In this document: positions 12,529 to 12,842 of the stretch, piece after piece | Numbering within the stretch: the first letter of the stretch is position 1 | Layout of the letters: each line of letters begins with the position of its first letter | Assembly (NCBI GenBank): GCA_947494865.1 | Contig: CANMAT010000034.1 | Coordinates: 1 to 12,842, forward strand | DNA from: Deltaproteobacteria bacterium | GTDB taxonomy: Bacteria; Myxococcota_A; Polyangia; Polyangiales; Ga0077539 | Reading direction: 5' to 3' | DNA length: 12,842 nt | Translations under genes and position numbers: made by a program | Notes under the pieces: generated by a model | What the model saw: the letters and a program-made list of their open reading frames with translations, nothing else | Told to the model about the DNA's origin: nothing | Database searches by the model: none

Positions 12529-12842
12529 GATCCCTGAAGGTAGCTCCGCGCACCGAGTTCGTTGCAAGCACATTCGGCACCCGTTTGCGCCCGAAACCTT
12601 CGTGGCCGACGCAGAAACCTTCGTGGCGGAGCGAAAACCTTCGTGGCGGAGCGAAAACCTTCGTGGCTGCGCCAGAAACCTTCGTGGCCGACGCAGAAAC
12701 CTTCGTGGCGGCCCCAAAACCTTCGTGGCGGCGCCAAAACCTTCGTGGCGGCACCAGATACCTTCGTGGCAGCGCCAGATACCTTCGTGGCCGTGCGTCG
12801 GGGTGTTGTGGGGCCGGGGTTGGCCGCGTCTCGCGGCTGCAC
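12529..12842. other. Non-coding region upstream of the Lys/Ala-tail gene
   Basis: This stretch of over 300 bases holds no convincing gene. Open frames across it read only the repeats in shifting frames (HEGF, ATKV, PPRRF), because the repeat unit alternates between 20 and 21 bases. It contains the tandem array at 12597-12790 and a 68-base segment between the array and the gene start. A minus-strand TTGCAA (12567-12562) has no good partner -10, so no promoter is called. The last 50 bases are GC-rich with no recognised signal. Confidence 0.7.
12597..12790 (-). repeat. Ten-copy CCACGAAGG tandem array with 82-bp higher-order unit
   Basis: Plus-strand CCTTCGTGG (minus-strand CCACGAAGG) occurs ten times, starting at 12597, 12618, 12638, 12658, 12679, 12700, 12720, 12740, 12761 and 12782. 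Spacings are 21-20-20-21 repeated twice, then 21, so four monomers form an 82-bp higher-order unit. The linkers vary, but those after copies 1 and 5 (CCGACGCAGAAA) are identical and those after copies 2 and 3 are identical to each other. The 20-21 base period is close to two DNA helical turns. The invariant cores with variable linkers look like an array of binding sites or a non-coding satellite, not a coding repeat. Confidence 0.9.

Noticed and set aside
9118..12537. A 1139-residue open frame on the plus strand, out of frame with the STAND gene
   Set aside because: It is almost entirely Arg/Pro/Ala, overlaps the well-supported STAND gene and the opposite-strand 300-residue gene, and contains no recognisable motif.
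12597..12790. CRISPR array
   Set aside because: Cores of nine bases and linkers of 11-12 bases are far too short for repeats and spacers, the linkers are related to each other, and no cas gene is present.
12501..12842. Short open frames reading HEGF/ATKV/PPRRF repeats across the array
   Set aside because: The unit alternates between 20 and 21 bases, so the frame shifts from copy to copy; a translated repeat would keep a multiple of three.

Overview
The window looks like chromosomal DNA of a very GC-rich, Gram-negative bacterium, most likely a member of the Myxococcota (inference). The reasons are the strong G/C preference at third codon positions, the long antisense open frames this creates, a signal-peptide-bearing ATP synthase c subunit in an F0-only cluster, and a large STAND ATPase with a C-terminal winged helix of a type I associate with polyangial myxobacteria. 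No rRNA, tRNA, CRISPR array or intact insertion sequence was found.

Layout. (1) 1-205, minus: the 5' end of a gene running off the window, with an AKKPA-repeat N-terminus. (2) 304-1419, plus: a compact DEAD-box RNA helicase. (3) 1421-1587: a 157-bp near-perfect palindrome flanked by TTA duplications, a MITE-like element wedged between two converging stop codons. (4) 6929 down to 1583, minus: a co-directional run in the order trmL (tRNA wobble 2'-O-methyltransferase), atpZ, atpI, atpB, atpE, a predicted lipoprotein, and an EVE-domain McrB-like AAA+ ATPase. The atp genes make the membrane part (F0 a and c subunits plus the assembly/accessory proteins). No b subunit or F1 genes are present, so they should be elsewhere. 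(5) 7581-8834, plus: an exported beta-barrel-like protein, divergent from trmL. (6) 8930-11560, plus: a STAND-type NB-ARC/TPR ATPase ending in a winged helix, probably a transcription regulator. (7) 11626-12528, minus: a 300-residue protein of unknown function with a Lys/Ala-rich tail. (8) 12597-12790: a tandem array of ten CCACGAAGG cores with an 82-bp higher-order period, upstream of that last gene.

How they work together. atpZ-atpI overlap by four bases and the atpI stop lies inside the atpB ribosome-binding site, so these are translationally coupled. The lipoprotein and the McrB-like gene lie downstream on the same strand, but I see nothing functional tying them to ATP synthase. The McrB-like protein has no McrC nuclease partner here and carries altered catalytic motifs. 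The most unusual items are the palindromic element at the converging stops, the degenerate orphan McrB-like ATPase, and the phased higher-order repeat array. None by itself proves a new system.
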